Origin: Salinicola salarius
GTDB lineage: Bacteria; Pseudomonadota; Gammaproteobacteria; Pseudomonadales; Halomonadaceae
Reading direction: 5' to 3'
Length of the DNA stretch: 64,000 nucleotides
Assembly (NCBI RefSeq): GCF_002179555.1
Contig: NZ_NHOU01000017.1
Location: 1 to 64,000, forward strand
Position 1 is the stretch's first letter. Every line of letters begins with the position of its first letter. Positions 16,061 to 25,573 of the stretch are shown piece by piece. Under the pieces are notes generated by a model, which ran no database searches, had not been told where the DNA came from, and saw only the letters and a program-made list of their open reading frames with translations. The translations under genes and the position numbers were made by a program.

Positions 16061-17023
16061 ATGACCCTGGCCGTACGATTCCATGACATGCATACGACCC
16101 CTGCCAAGACGTCGCTTCGCGACGAGATCTTGACGGGATTCAGCGCCGACCAGAAGTTCGCCTCGCCAAAGTTCTTCTACGATCAGCGGGGCTCCGAGCT
16201 GTTCGATCGGATCTGCGCACAGCCGGAGTATTATCCGACACGAACCGAGGAGTCGATCCTGGCTGACGCCGCCGAGGACATCGCAAGCATCGCCGGGAAT
16301 GACGCGACGTTGATCGAACTCGGCAGCGGGGCAAGCCGCAAGGTTCGGCTGCTTCTGGAAGCCATGCGACCGTCGAGCTATCTCGGCATCGATATCTCCC
16401 GGGACTTCCTGCTCGAAAGCACGCGCCGTCTGGCTGCCGACTATCCATGGCTCGAGGTGCACGCCGCCTGTGCCGACTTCTCTTGCAACATGGCCTTGCC
16501 GGAGGGGCTGTGCTGCGAACGGCCGGTCGGCTTCTTCCCGGGATCGAGCATCGGCAACTTCGACCCGCAGGCCGCCGAGGATTTCCTGCGCGGCTTGCAC
16601 TCCCTGCTGCCCGTTGGCAGCGGGTTGCTGATAGGTGTCGACCTGATCAAGGACAAGACGACACTCGAAGCCGCCTACAACGATGCGGCAGGCGTGACGG
16701 CAGCTTTCAACCTGAACTTGCTGGATCGCCTGCGCGAGGAGCTGAACACCGAAATCGACCCCGGGCATTTTGCCCATCGGGCCTTCTTCAACGAGGCGCA
16801 ATCCCGCATCGAGATGCACTTGGTCAGCCAGTTACCCCAGGTCGTTGCGATCGAGGGCGAGCGCTTCCATTTCCTGGAGGGCGAGACGATCCATACCGAA
16901 AACTCCTACAAGTACACGGTCGAAGGCTTTCAGGCACTGACGGAGCGCGCGGGATTCAAGGCGCGCGCCTGCTGGACCGACGATGAGGACCTGTTTAGCG
17001 TCCACTATCTGGAGCGCTGCTGA
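16061..17023 (+). CDS. egtD: EgtD, L-histidine N-alpha-methyltransferase
   Basis: 320 residues from the ATG at 16061, preceded by AAGGAGAG; upstream in-frame starts lie within egtB. EgtD trimethylates histidine to hercynine, the substrate of EgtB. Family features: SPKFFYDQRGSELFDRIC, EYYPTRTEE, SAM motif IELGSGASRKVRLLL, FFPGSSIGNFDP, and the C-terminal FHFLEGETIHTENSYKY. The two-gene egtB-egtD unit without egtC/egtE is common outside actinobacteria. Confidence 0.95.
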   Translation: MTLAVRFHDMHTTPAKTSLRDEILTGFSADQKFASPKFFYDQRGSELFDRICAQPEYYPTRTEESILADAAEDIASIAGNDATLIELGSGASRKVRLLLEAMRPSSYLGIDISRDFLLESTRRLAADYPWLEVHAACADFSCNMALPEGLCCERPVGFFPGSSIGNFDPQAAEDFLRGLHSLLPVGSGLLIGVDLIKDKTTLEAAYNDAAGVTAAFNLNLLDRLREELNTEIDPGHFAHRAFFNEAQSRIEMHLVSQLPQVVAIEGERFHFLEGETIHTENSYKYTVEGFQALTERAGFKARACWTDDEDLFSVHYLERC

Positions 17024-17538
17024 GTCGTACTGCTGGCGAGACAGGGCGGGCAGCCCGAGGGAGCATGAGCTGTCGGCTCGTTTACGATGAGCAACAAAAT
17101 CCTACGGATACTTAGGCTAGATCATTATCCCTAATCATAATTTGGCTTTATCCTGTCGTCTTCCATTGGATGGATGCTCGCCAGGAATTCAGACAGGAAT
17201 GCTCTGATGCCATGGATTCACGGAGTTTGCGAGACCGTGATAGCCAAGCACCTATGGTCGTGCTTACTGAGGGCCCCGGCGCTTGCGCCTGGACCCTCTT
17301 TCATTTTTCGTTGCTCTCCCGTTCTGCCGCTCTCCTTCATTCCGCGCCCGCCTGCACGATTCCACCATGCTTCTGCTCTTCGTTGATGGCTCGGCAGCCA
17401 ATGCTATCTGGCGGTCACGGATAGCAGGTGCCTCGGTTATATCCAGATGGCATAGAGAGAATTTTGCGTCGACTTTTATATTTCAAAATGATCTAACGTT
17501 ATATCTAATTTGGCGTTACTCTAGGGACATGTCTTCCT
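17024..17538. other. Intergenic region without a recognisable gene
   Basis: About 515 bp between egtD and the sulfur module. Short open frames exist (17170-17424, 17283-17540), but they have no family resemblance or convincing start signals. The first half contains repeated AATTTGGC-type AT-rich patches (17141-17147 and again near 17508-17515), the middle has a terminator-like hairpin, and the last 80 bp are AT-rich and probably hold the promoter of the downstream sulfur genes. Confidence 0.6.
17269..17309 (+). terminator. Rho-independent-like terminator in the egtD downstream region
   Basis: GAGGG...CCCTC form the ends of a 14-bp stem with two mismatches (17269-17298) and a GGCGC/GCGCC inner part, followed by CTCTTTCATTTTT. 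It would end a plus-strand transcript about 245 bp after egtD: either a long egtD 3' UTR or an independent small RNA. Confidence 0.55.
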
Positions 17539-17550
17539 AAAGGAGTCGCC

Positions 17551-18465
17551 ATGAACACTTTCGCTCTCTCCCGCGGTGATAGGGAACGCGGCCGGCCCGC
17601 TGTCGCTGGTTTCTTCGACCCTCGTACCTTCAGTATCCAGTACGTCGTCAGCGATCCCGCCACGCGGCGCTGTGCGATTATCGACCCTGTGCTTGATTAC
17701 GACGAGAAGTCCGGCGCCACCGCGACTCATCATGCCGACGAGCTGCTGGCGTATATCGAGCGCGAAGGGCTCGAGGTCGAATGGATTCTGGATACCCACC
17801 CGCACGCGGATCACTTTTCCGCCGCACGCTATCTGCACGAGAAAACCGGCGCGCCCACCGCCATCGGCCGGCCGGTGACCCAGGTGCAGGCGCTGTGGAA
17901 GGCGATCTACAACTGGCCGGACCTGAGGGATGACGGCAGCCAGTGGGATCATCTGTTCGACGAAGGAGATACCTTCAAGCTGGGCGAGATCGATTGTCGC
18001 GTGATGCACTCGCCGGGGCATACGCTGGCCTCGATCACCTACGTGATCGGCGATGCCGCCTTCGTTCACGACACCCTGTTCCAGCCCGATTTCGGCACCG
18101 CCCGCGCCGACTTCCCCGGCGGTGACGCCCATCAGCTATGGCATTCGATCCAGGCGATCCTCGTGCTGCCCGACGAGACGCGCCTGTTCACCGGCCACGA
18201 CTACATGCCCGACGGCCGCGAGCCGCAGTGGGAAAGCACCGTGCGCGAGCAGCGCGAGCATAACAAGCACCGGCTCGGCGAGAGCAGCGAGGCCGAGTAC
18301 GTCGAGCTGCGCAACCGCCGCGACAGCGAATTGCCGATGCCGAAGCTGATCCTGCACGCGTTGCAGGTCAATATTCTCGGCGGACGTCTCCCCGAGCCGG
18401 AGAATAACGGCAAGCGCTATCTGAAGATTCCTCTCAATGCGCTGGAAGGCGCCGCGTGGGAGTGA
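17551..18465 (+). CDS. MBL-fold metallohydrolase, persulfide dioxygenase-like
   Basis: 304 residues; AAAGGAG before the ATG. The metallo-beta-lactamase signature THPHADHFSAARYL is present, with further metal ligands in HSPGHTLAS, HDTLFQPDFGTAR and TGHDYMPDGREP. This matches the Blh/ETHE1-like persulfide dioxygenase group, which oxidises glutathione persulfide to sulfite with O2. No rhodanese domain is fused. The next genes (SulP, DUF442, YeeE/YedE, DsrE) fit sulfide/persulfide handling. Confidence 0.85.
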   Translation: MNTFALSRGDRERGRPAVAGFFDPRTFSIQYVVSDPATRRCAIIDPVLDYDEKSGATATHHADELLAYIEREGLEVEWILDTHPHADHFSAARYLHEKTGAPTAIGRPVTQVQALWKAIYNWPDLRDDGSQWDHLFDEGDTFKLGEIDCRVMHSPGHTLASITYVIGDAAFVHDTLFQPDFGTARADFPGGDAHQLWHSIQAILVLPDETRLFTGHDYMPDGREPQWESTVREQREHNKHRLGESSEAEYVELRNRRDSELPMPKLILHALQVNILGGRLPEPENNGKRYLKIPLNALEGAAWE

Positions 18466-18513
18466 GGGGAACCTCAGATCACTGCACGGTTCGGACAACG
18501 AGGCCGACGAGTC

Positions 18514-20307
18514 ATGAATCAGCAGCACAGAGCCGGGCTGGCACGCTGGCTTCCGATCCTCGACTGGGGGCGGCGCTACAACGGCGAGTTGCTGGGCGAG
18601 GATCTGCTGGCGGCCACCATCGTGGCGCTGATGCTGATCCCGCAGGCGCTGGCCTACGCCATGCTGGCGGGGCTCCCGCCGGTAGTGGGGCTGTATGCGA
18701 GCCTCGTGCCGCTGGTCGTCTATACCCTGCTGGGGAGTAGCGCGACGCTCTCGGTCGGCCCGATGGCGGTCGTGTCGTTGATGACGGCATCGGCGCTGTC
18801 GCAAGTTGCCGAATCGGGCTCGTCGGATTACATCGCCGCGGCCCTGGTGCTGGCGCTGCTCTCCGGGGCCATTCTCCTGATCATGGGGCTCTGCCGGCTG
18901 GGTTTTCTGGTCAACTTCCTGAGCCACCCGGTGATGACGGGATTCGTCAGCGCCTCGGGCGTGCTGATCGCGGCGAGTCAGCTCAAGCAGCTGCTCGGTG
19001 TCGAGCTCTCAGGTTCGACGCTGCCGGCGCTGTTGTCCCGGCTACCTTCGGCGCTGGGCGATGTCAGCCTGCCGACAGTGGTCATCGGGCTGGGGTCGCT
19101 CCTGCTGCTGTGGCTGATACGGCGGTGGGGCAAGCCCGCGCTGGAACGCTGCCGCGTGCCGGCCAGGGCGGCGGGCGTGCTGGTCAAGCTGGCGCCCATC
19201 GCCACCATCGTGCTGGCGGCGCTGGTGGCCAGTGCGGCGGGGTGGTTGGGCCGCGACGTGGCCGTCATCGGCGAGATTCCCGCCGGGCTGCCACCGCTGA
19301 CCCTGCCCGACTGGGAGCCGGAGCTGTGGCGTTCGCTGATCGGCTTGGCAGTACTGATCAGCATCGTCGGCTACGTGGAATCGGTCTCGGTGGCCCAGGC
19401 GCTGGCGGTGCGCCGTGGCGAGCGCGTCGATCCGGACCAGGAACTGATCGGGCTCGGCGGGGCCAATCTGGCGGCGGCTTTCACCGGCGGCATGCCGATC
19501 ACCGGCGGCTTCTCCCGCTCCGTGGTCAACTTCGATGCCGGCGCCCGTACCCCGGCCTCCAGCGCCTTCACCGCCGTGGGCATCGCGCTGGCCATGCTGT
19601 TCCTGTCGCCGTGGCTGCGGGAGCTGCCGATGGCGACGCTGGCGGCGACCATCGTCATCGCCACCGTCTCGCTGATCGATCTGGCGGCGTTCAGGCGCGT
19701 CTGGCGCTATGCTCGCGGCGAGGGCATCGCGATGTCGGCGACCGCGCTGGCGACGCTGATGCTGGGCGTGGACGTGGGCATCCTGGTCGGCGTCGCCATG
19801 TCGCTGGCGCTGCATCTGTATGGCACCAGTCGGCCGCACAGCGCGGAAGTCGGCCGCATTCCCGGCACCGAGCATTTTCGCAACGTCCGCCGCCATGCCG
19901 TGGAGACCGACGCTGGTGTCGCCATTCTGCGCGTCGACGAGAGTCTCTATTTCGCCAACGTTCGCCATCTGGAAGACCTGGTCACGGCGGTGGTCAATCG
20001 CGATCCGCCGCCAAGGGATCTGGTGCTGGCCTGCCAGGCGATCAACGTCATCGACGCGACGGCGCTGGAGAGTCTCGAGGCGCTCAATCGGCGCCTGCGG
20101 GAGCGGCACATCGGACTGCATCTGGCCGAGGTGAAAGGGCCGGTGATGGACCGATTGAGGCGTACCGAGCTGCTCGAGACGCTCAATGGCCGCGTCTTCC
20201 TGAGCACCTTCGATGCCTGGTGCGAACTGCATGGCCGCGGGACGGCACCATTGAGCCACCCGTGTATCGAATCGCCGGCACCCGGTCATTCGGTGACCGC
20301 CGGTTGA
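18514..20307 (+). CDS. SulP-family anion permease with STAS domain
   Basis: 597 residues: a membrane domain of about 10-14 TM helices with SulP motifs (LLAATIVALMLIPQALAYAM, GLPPVVGLYASLVPLVVY, TGGMPITGGFSRSVVNFDAG) and a C-terminal STAS domain (about residues 440-575, AILRVDESLYFANV, NVIDATALESLEALNRRL). It probably moves sulfate or sulfite across the inner membrane, consistent with the persulfide dioxygenase before it. Its last 490 bp recur as a decayed copy at 28731-29216. Confidence 0.9.
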   Translation: MNQQHRAGLARWLPILDWGRRYNGELLGEDLLAATIVALMLIPQALAYAMLAGLPPVVGLYASLVPLVVYTLLGSSATLSVGPMAVVSLMTASALSQVAESGSSDYIAAALVLALLSGAILLIMGLCRLGFLVNFLSHPVMTGFVSASGVLIAASQLKQLLGVELSGSTLPALLSRLPSALGDVSLPTVVIGLGSLLLLWLIRRWGKPALERCRVPARAAGVLVKLAPIATIVLAALVASAAGWLGRDVAVIGEIPAGLPPLTLPDWEPELWRSLIGLAVLISIVGYVESVSVAQALAVRRGERVDPDQELIGLGGANLAAAFTGGMPITGGFSRSVVNFDAGARTPASSAFTAVGIALAMLFLSPWLRELPMATLAATIVIATVSLIDLAAFRRVWRYARGEGIAMSATALATLMLGVDVGILVGVAMSLALHLYGTSRPHSAEVGRIPGTEHFRNVRRHAVETDAGVAILRVDESLYFANVRHLEDLVTAVVNRDPPPRDLVLACQAINVIDATALESLEALNRRLRERHIGLHLAEVKGPVMDRLRRTELLETLNGRVFLSTFDAWCELHGRGTAPLSHPCIESPAPGHSVTAG

Positions 20308-20344
20308 AGACATCAGCGTTACCACCAAGCAAGACGAGGAAATC

Positions 20345-20785
20345 ATGGATATCAAATCACTTGATAGTCGATTGAGCGTCACGGCGCAGCCCCGGCTCGA
20401 TGAGCTCGAGCAACTCGCTGCCCAGGGGTTTGGCACGATTCTCTCCAACCGCCCACGGGGCGAAAGCGAGGACCAGCCGGACCCTGATGACCTGAAAGCC
20501 AAGGCGCAATCCTTGGGCATGGCCTGGCATGAGATTCCGGTCAAGCCGGGTGAATACTCCCAGGCCGATATCGAGAACTTCGCCCATGTCTTGAACAGCG
20601 CCCCTGGCCGCGTGCTTGGCTTCTGCCGTTCGGGCAAGCGCGTGGCGCATCTCTGGGCCCTGTCACAGTCGGCGCATCGCCCCGTACCGGAACTCATCGA
20701 GGCTGCCCGAGCCGCCGGTTACGATCTTGAGCCCCTGCGCGAGCGCCTCGAGCAGCAGGCAAGCCAGGCGCACTCAGGGCACTAA
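20345..20785 (+). CDS. DUF442 / TIGR01244-family phosphatase-like protein
   Basis: 146 residues. It begins LSVTAQPRLDELEQLAAQGF and contains the family's Cys-loop LGFCRSGKRVAHLWAL (a tyrosine-phosphatase-like C-x5-R). In other bacteria this domain is fused to, or neighbours, the persulfide dioxygenase Blh and is proposed to act as a sulfurtransferase. Codon 44 (CAG) is intact here, while the duplicate at 29404 has TAG at the same place. Confidence 0.88.
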   Translation: MDIKSLDSRLSVTAQPRLDELEQLAAQGFGTILSNRPRGESEDQPDPDDLKAKAQSLGMAWHEIPVKPGEYSQADIENFAHVLNSAPGRVLGFCRSGKRVAHLWALSQSAHRPVPELIEAARAAGYDLEPLRERLEQQASQAHSGH

Positions 20786-20832
20786 GCACGCCCGAGACCG
20801 GCAAGCACGCGATGCCAGACAGGGCCGTTCAC

Positions 20833-20886
20833 CATTTTTTCGAAAAGCCACATTTTCTTGAAAAACCACATTTTCTTGAAAAGCCA
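20833..20886 (+). repeat. 18-bp tandem repeat, three copies, before yeeE
   Basis: Units 20833-20850, 20851-20868 and 20869-20886, consensus CATTTTCTTGAAAAGCCA, with two or three differences. Together they fill most of the gap before the YeeE/YedE gene and end just before its start. Confidence 0.9.
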
Positions 20887-20894
20887 ATGGCTTC

Positions 20895-21362
20895 ATGGAG
20901 CTACACATGGATATAGGGGCAAGTCTTTCAGGGTTGGTGGGCGGCATCCTTATTGGCCTGTCTGCCATCTGGCTGATGGGGTCACTGGGCCGTATTGCCG
21001 GCATCAGTGGCATTCTCTCGGGGCTTCTGCTGGAGCGCCCCCGGGGCGATTCAGCCTGGCGGCTGGCTTTCCTGCTGGGCCTGGTTAGCGGCCCTATGGT
21101 GCTCATGCTGCTGGGCGGGGAACTCGGCAATGTGGCCGGAGCCCCTGACGAGGTCATCGGCACGCCGGCGGGCGGTGTCGGGTCAATGGTGATCGCGGGT
21201 CTCCTGGTCGGCGTAGGTACAGGCATCGGCAGTGGCTGTACCAGTGGTCATGGCGTGTGTGGCCTGGCCCGGCTATCTCCCCGCTCGCTGGTCGCCACCC
21301 TGACTTTCCTGGGAGTCGCCATGGTGACCGTCTTTATCATGCGTCATGTGCTTGGGGGATGA
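20895..21362 (+). CDS. YeeE/YedE (DUF395) sulfur-compound transporter half
   Basis: 155 residues from ATG 20895 (a second ATG at 20907, MDIGASLSGLVGG, is equally plausible). Four TM helices and the conserved GSGCTSGHGVCGLARLSPRS motif, whose cysteines in TsuA-type proteins line the thiosulfate path. It is the first of two half-size proteins that together correspond to one YeeE/TsuA. It overlaps the second half by 4 bp. Confidence 0.9.
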   Translation: MELHMDIGASLSGLVGGILIGLSAIWLMGSLGRIAGISGILSGLLLERPRGDSAWRLAFLLGLVSGPMVLMLLGGELGNVAGAPDEVIGTPAGGVGSMVIAGLLVGVGTGIGSGCTSGHGVCGLARLSPRSLVATLTFLGVAMVTVFIMRHVLGG

Positions 21363-21805
21363 ACATGAAAACGCTCATGGGATATATCGCTGGGCTCCTG
21401 TTCGGGCTAGGCCTGGCGATCGGCGGCATGACCGACCCAGCCCGCGTCCTCGACTTCCTGGATATCCTTGGCGACTGGGATCCGACGCTAATGTTTGTCC
21501 TGGGTGGCGCCGTGGTCACCACCTTCATCGGTTATCGGCTTGTATTGCGCCGCTCACAACCGTTGTTCGCCCCGGCCTTTCAAGTACCTACCAGACGGGA
21601 TCTGGACGGAAAGCTGATCGGCGGGGCGGCCCTGTTCGGCGTCGGTTGGGGGTTATCCGGCTACTGCCCCGGACCGGCGTTCGCCTCGTTCGCCGGGCTG
21701 AGCGCGCCCCTCATGGCCATGCTGGTTGCGATGGTGGTAGGCTGGTGGCTGGCCCGAGTTGTCTCGCGCGGAGAAAGGAAAAATGCTTACAGACCTCAGC
21801 AATAA
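21359..21805 (+). CDS. DUF6691 YeeE/YedE partner half
   Basis: 148 residues, ATG at 21359 overlapping the preceding TGA. Four TM helices with GLGLAIGGMTDPARVLDFLD, GGAVVTTFIGYRL and the cysteine motif GYCPGPAFASFAG. It forms the second half of the split YeeE/YedE transporter. The last codons (CAG CAA TAA) lie in a 12-bp tandem repeat that continues past the stop. Confidence 0.9.
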   Translation: MNMKTLMGYIAGLLFGLGLAIGGMTDPARVLDFLDILGDWDPTLMFVLGGAVVTTFIGYRLVLRRSQPLFAPAFQVPTRRDLDGKLIGGAALFGVGWGLSGYCPGPAFASFAGLSAPLMAMLVAMVVGWWLARVVSRGERKNAYRPQQ

Positions 21806-21830
21806 GCTCAGCAATAAGCTCAACACAACG
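21795..21830 (+). repeat. 12-bp tandem repeat spanning a stop codon
   Basis: CTCAGCAATAAG at 21795-21806 and 21807-21818, then the degenerate CTCAACACAACG at 21819-21830. The first unit contains the last codons and TAA stop of the upstream gene, so the repeat copies the stop region into the intergenic space. Confidence 0.85.
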
Positions 21831-21864
21831 CGATAGTCCCACCCACCCAAATAGGGAGCATAAC

Positions 21865-22434
21865 ATGCACTCTACTTCACGATTTATGACTGCTGCCTTG
21901 GTTGCCATGCTGGGGAGTTCCTTGGCCGGTACAAGTGCACTGGCGGCGGAGATGTCCTTCAAGACGCCCGTGATCGACGGCGTGGGCCAGATTCGCTCCC
22001 AACCTGCACAGGACCTGACTTACCAACCAGACGTTGACAAGGACTACAAGGCGGTCTTCAACCTGACCCGAGCTGCCAGCGAGCCGGATCAGATCAGCCA
22101 CGGACTGCAACAAGTCGCGAGAGCCGTGAACCTTTACGCCGAGGCTAATGTGCCTCTGGAGCGGCTGGACTTCGTTGTCGTCATCTCGGGTAAAGCAACG
22201 CCCATCGTCCTCGACAACGAGCATTACCGGGCGAAGTTCGGTGTAGACAACCCTAACCTGCCAGTCATCGAGCAGCTGTCCAAAGTGGGCGTCGACGTCG
22301 CCGTATGTAGCCAAGCCTTGGCCATACTTGGCTATCCTGACAGCGGCGTTGATGAGCATGTAAGGCTGGCGCTGTCAGCGCTAACAACCGTAATCGAACT
22401 GCAACAGGAAGGTTATGCCCTTGTTCCGTTGTGA
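21865..22434 (+). CDS. Periplasmic DsrE-like sulfur-relay protein
   Basis: 189 residues from the ATG at 21865. A signal peptide (MHSTSRFMTAALVAMLGSSL up to ALAAE) precedes a DsrE/DsrF-like domain, with a single conserved cysteine in VDVAVCSQALAILGYP, the position used by DsrE proteins to carry persulfide sulfur. Export suggests that sulfur is handled in the periplasm next to the YeeE/YedE transporter. Last gene of the sulfur module. Confidence 0.83.
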   Translation: MHSTSRFMTAALVAMLGSSLAGTSALAAEMSFKTPVIDGVGQIRSQPAQDLTYQPDVDKDYKAVFNLTRAASEPDQISHGLQQVARAVNLYAEANVPLERLDFVVVISGKATPIVLDNEHYRAKFGVDNPNLPVIEQLSKVGVDVAVCSQALAILGYPDSGVDEHVRLALSALTTVIELQQEGYALVPL

Positions 22435-22536
22435 TTGAAGCAATGTTTGCAAGCCGCGCTCGCGACTATGCTTTGCGCAGCGAAATCACAAGGCGAACAC
22501 AAGGGCAAAGCAAAAGCGACTGTGGCAGAGCGTTCT

Positions 22537-22558
22537 CTCCCCGGCTTATGCCGGGGAG
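22537..22558 (+). terminator. Hairpin after the sulfur module
   Basis: CTCCCCGGC and GCCGGGGAG form a perfect 9-bp stem with a TTAT loop, about 100 bp after the dsrE-like stop. There is no T-run. The rest of 22435-22690 shows no coding signal. Confidence 0.5.
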
Positions 22559-22690
22559 TTGCCTGCTCAGTCTCGATAGTCATGCTGGACAAGTGGCTGT
22601 GTGGGGGCAGGCCTCCCAACCTGAATTAGACAGCTCACGGTGTCATCGTTGCTTTTGAGTGCAAGATCTGAATTGACCGAGGACTAAGCA

Positions 22691-22807
22691 ATGCACGAAA
22701 TGATGGGAGGAGGAATGGCGTGGGGATCGGGATTGTTATGGTGGTTGACCGCCATTTTCCTGATTCTCGCCATTGCCGTTGCCTTAAAATATCTCTTCAA
22801 GAAATGA
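22691..22807 (+). CDS. 38-residue single-TM protein
   Basis: ATG at 22691 to TGA at 22805-22807: a Met/Gly-rich start (MHEMMGGGMAWG), one hydrophobic helix (LLWWLTAIFLILAIAVAL) and a basic end (KYLFKK). GAGGAC lies about 8 bases upstream. Very similar short membrane proteins are often found among copper-resistance genes, where a multicopper oxidase (here at 23193) is near. Function unknown. Confidence 0.55.
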   Translation: MHEMMGGGMAWGSGLLWWLTAIFLILAIAVALKYLFKK

Positions 22808-22904
22808 GGCGAATGGGCTGGTTGGGCCTGCTTGTCTTGCCATTCGTGCTGCAGGGCGGCGCTTATAGATTGGTTCCAAGTTTTAAGAGCGGGGGATTAA
22901 TGCT

Positions 22905-23024
22905 GACTTTAGCGGGGTGGGCTACGCCACCATGGTGCTGGTGATGACGGCCACTCCGCTGGCCATGGGCGTCGTTCTACCGGAACTTATTGATACCAGT
23001 TCACCAGGCTTTTGTCGGCAATGA
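22905..23024 (+). pseudogene. MFS transporter fragment
   Basis: A 39-codon open stretch encodes GVGYATMVLVMTATPLAM, which matches the internal helix of a family of MFS permeases (GYGVMNLVMTATPLAM-like), then runs out of similarity and stops. No start, no other TM helices. It is a remnant of a lost transporter gene upstream of the multicopper oxidase. Confidence 0.5.
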
Positions 23025-23192
23025 CTCGTTATCGACCCCTGCACGCCACGTGACGAAGCATGGGCTGGATGATGAAAGCCTGGTCCGGTGTCGATGTTTC
23101 TTTTTTTGGCGCGAGATTGAGTTGCAAGTGACAGCTGTGTTGGCTCGACACATGCCCCTGTTTTCTCGCGTTATTTCCAGGAGCGACAATTT

Positions 23193-24674
<1,482 letters not shown>

Positions 24675-24680
24675 ACCAAT

Positions 24681-24882
24681 TGGCTCAGGGCTGCCCGATA
24701 CTGGGCGGCTTATGGGTCTCGGCTGGTAGCGCCGTACCTTGTGATGATGCCTGGTATGGGGGCGGGGGTTGCCGCCTCCGGAACGAAGCATCCCAATGTC
24801 GAACGAATCAAGAGTGTCGTGGGTCACTCCGTGTTCGGCCTCGGCATGTATCTGACGGCGGTTGGCTTCAATGCACTGTAGA
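24681..24882 (+). pseudogene. DUF2938 membrane protein, C-terminal fragment
   Basis: The open frame reads APYLVMMPGMGAGVAASG and then RIKSVVGHSVFGLGMYLTAV before a TAG at 24880-24882. This is the typical C-terminus of DUF2938 integral membrane proteins. The N-terminal helices are missing: the frame opens just after the multicopper oxidase stop. Confidence 0.6.
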
Positions 24883-24890
24883 AATGAGAG

Positions 24891-25571
24891 ATGGTTGCCA
24901 TGTACGTGAATGCCGATTTTGCACAGCGAGCCTCTATCACGTCCGAGCAGTACCAGTGGGTGGCCTCGCCCCAGGGTGGCGTCGAACGGATGATGCTCGA
25001 TCGACTGGGCGCCGAGAAGGCCCGCGCCACCAGCTTGGTGCGCTATGCGCCCGGCTCACGTTTTCCGCCCCATGAGCACCCCGGCGGTGAAGAGATCCTG
25101 GTGCTCTCCGGTACCTTCTCCGACGAGATGGGCAACTATCCCGCCGGCTGGTACCTGCGCAATCCGCCGGGCTCATCCCATCAGCCCTTCAGCCGCGAGG
25201 GGGCCACCATCTTCGTCAAGCTATGGCAGATGCCGCCTGATGAGACGCGGCAGGTCCGCGTCGATACCGGTGACCCCGCCGCCTGGCGGCGCGAGGAGGA
25301 GGGGCGCGAGGTCTGCCCGCTGTTCTCCAGCGCCGGCGAGCGGGTTTGCCTGCAGCGCCTGGCGCCAAGGCAGGTCCTGCCCCTGGAGACCGCCCGGGGC
25401 GCCGAGCTGCTAGTGCTGTCGGGTGAGATGCGCCTCGACGGCCAGGCTTATCGCGAGGGGAGCTGGGTGCGCCTGCCCGTGGGGGAGTCGCCGGAGATCG
25501 CCGCCGGCGACGCGGGGGTTACCTGCTACCTCAAGGCCGGTCACCTAGCCACCGTGACCGAGGCGAGGTAG
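24891..25571 (+). CDS. ChrR-like bicupin protein
   Basis: 226 residues, or 223 if the second ATG (24900) is used. The first cupin holds metal-binding residues (FPPHEHPGGEEILVLSGTFS, then PGSSHQPFS), as in the cupin domain of anti-sigma factor ChrR. The second cupin (residues about 145-215, ELLVLSGEMRLDGQAY) lacks the histidines. No anti-sigma helix domain is present. It ends 2 bp before the flavin oxidase and is probably co-transcribed with it. Role unknown. Confidence 0.8.
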   Translation: MVAMYVNADFAQRASITSEQYQWVASPQGGVERMMLDRLGAEKARATSLVRYAPGSRFPPHEHPGGEEILVLSGTFSDEMGNYPAGWYLRNPPGSSHQPFSREGATIFVKLWQMPPDETRQVRVDTGDPAAWRREEEGREVCPLFSSAGERVCLQRLAPRQVLPLETARGAELLVLSGEMRLDGQAYREGSWVRLPVGESPEIAAGDAGVTCYLKAGHLATVTEAR

Positions 25572-25573
25572 GC

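Noticed and set aside
17170-17540. Small overlapping open frames downstream of egtD
   Set aside because: They overlap each other in different frames, lack start signals and resemble nothing; the terminator-like hairpin runs through them.
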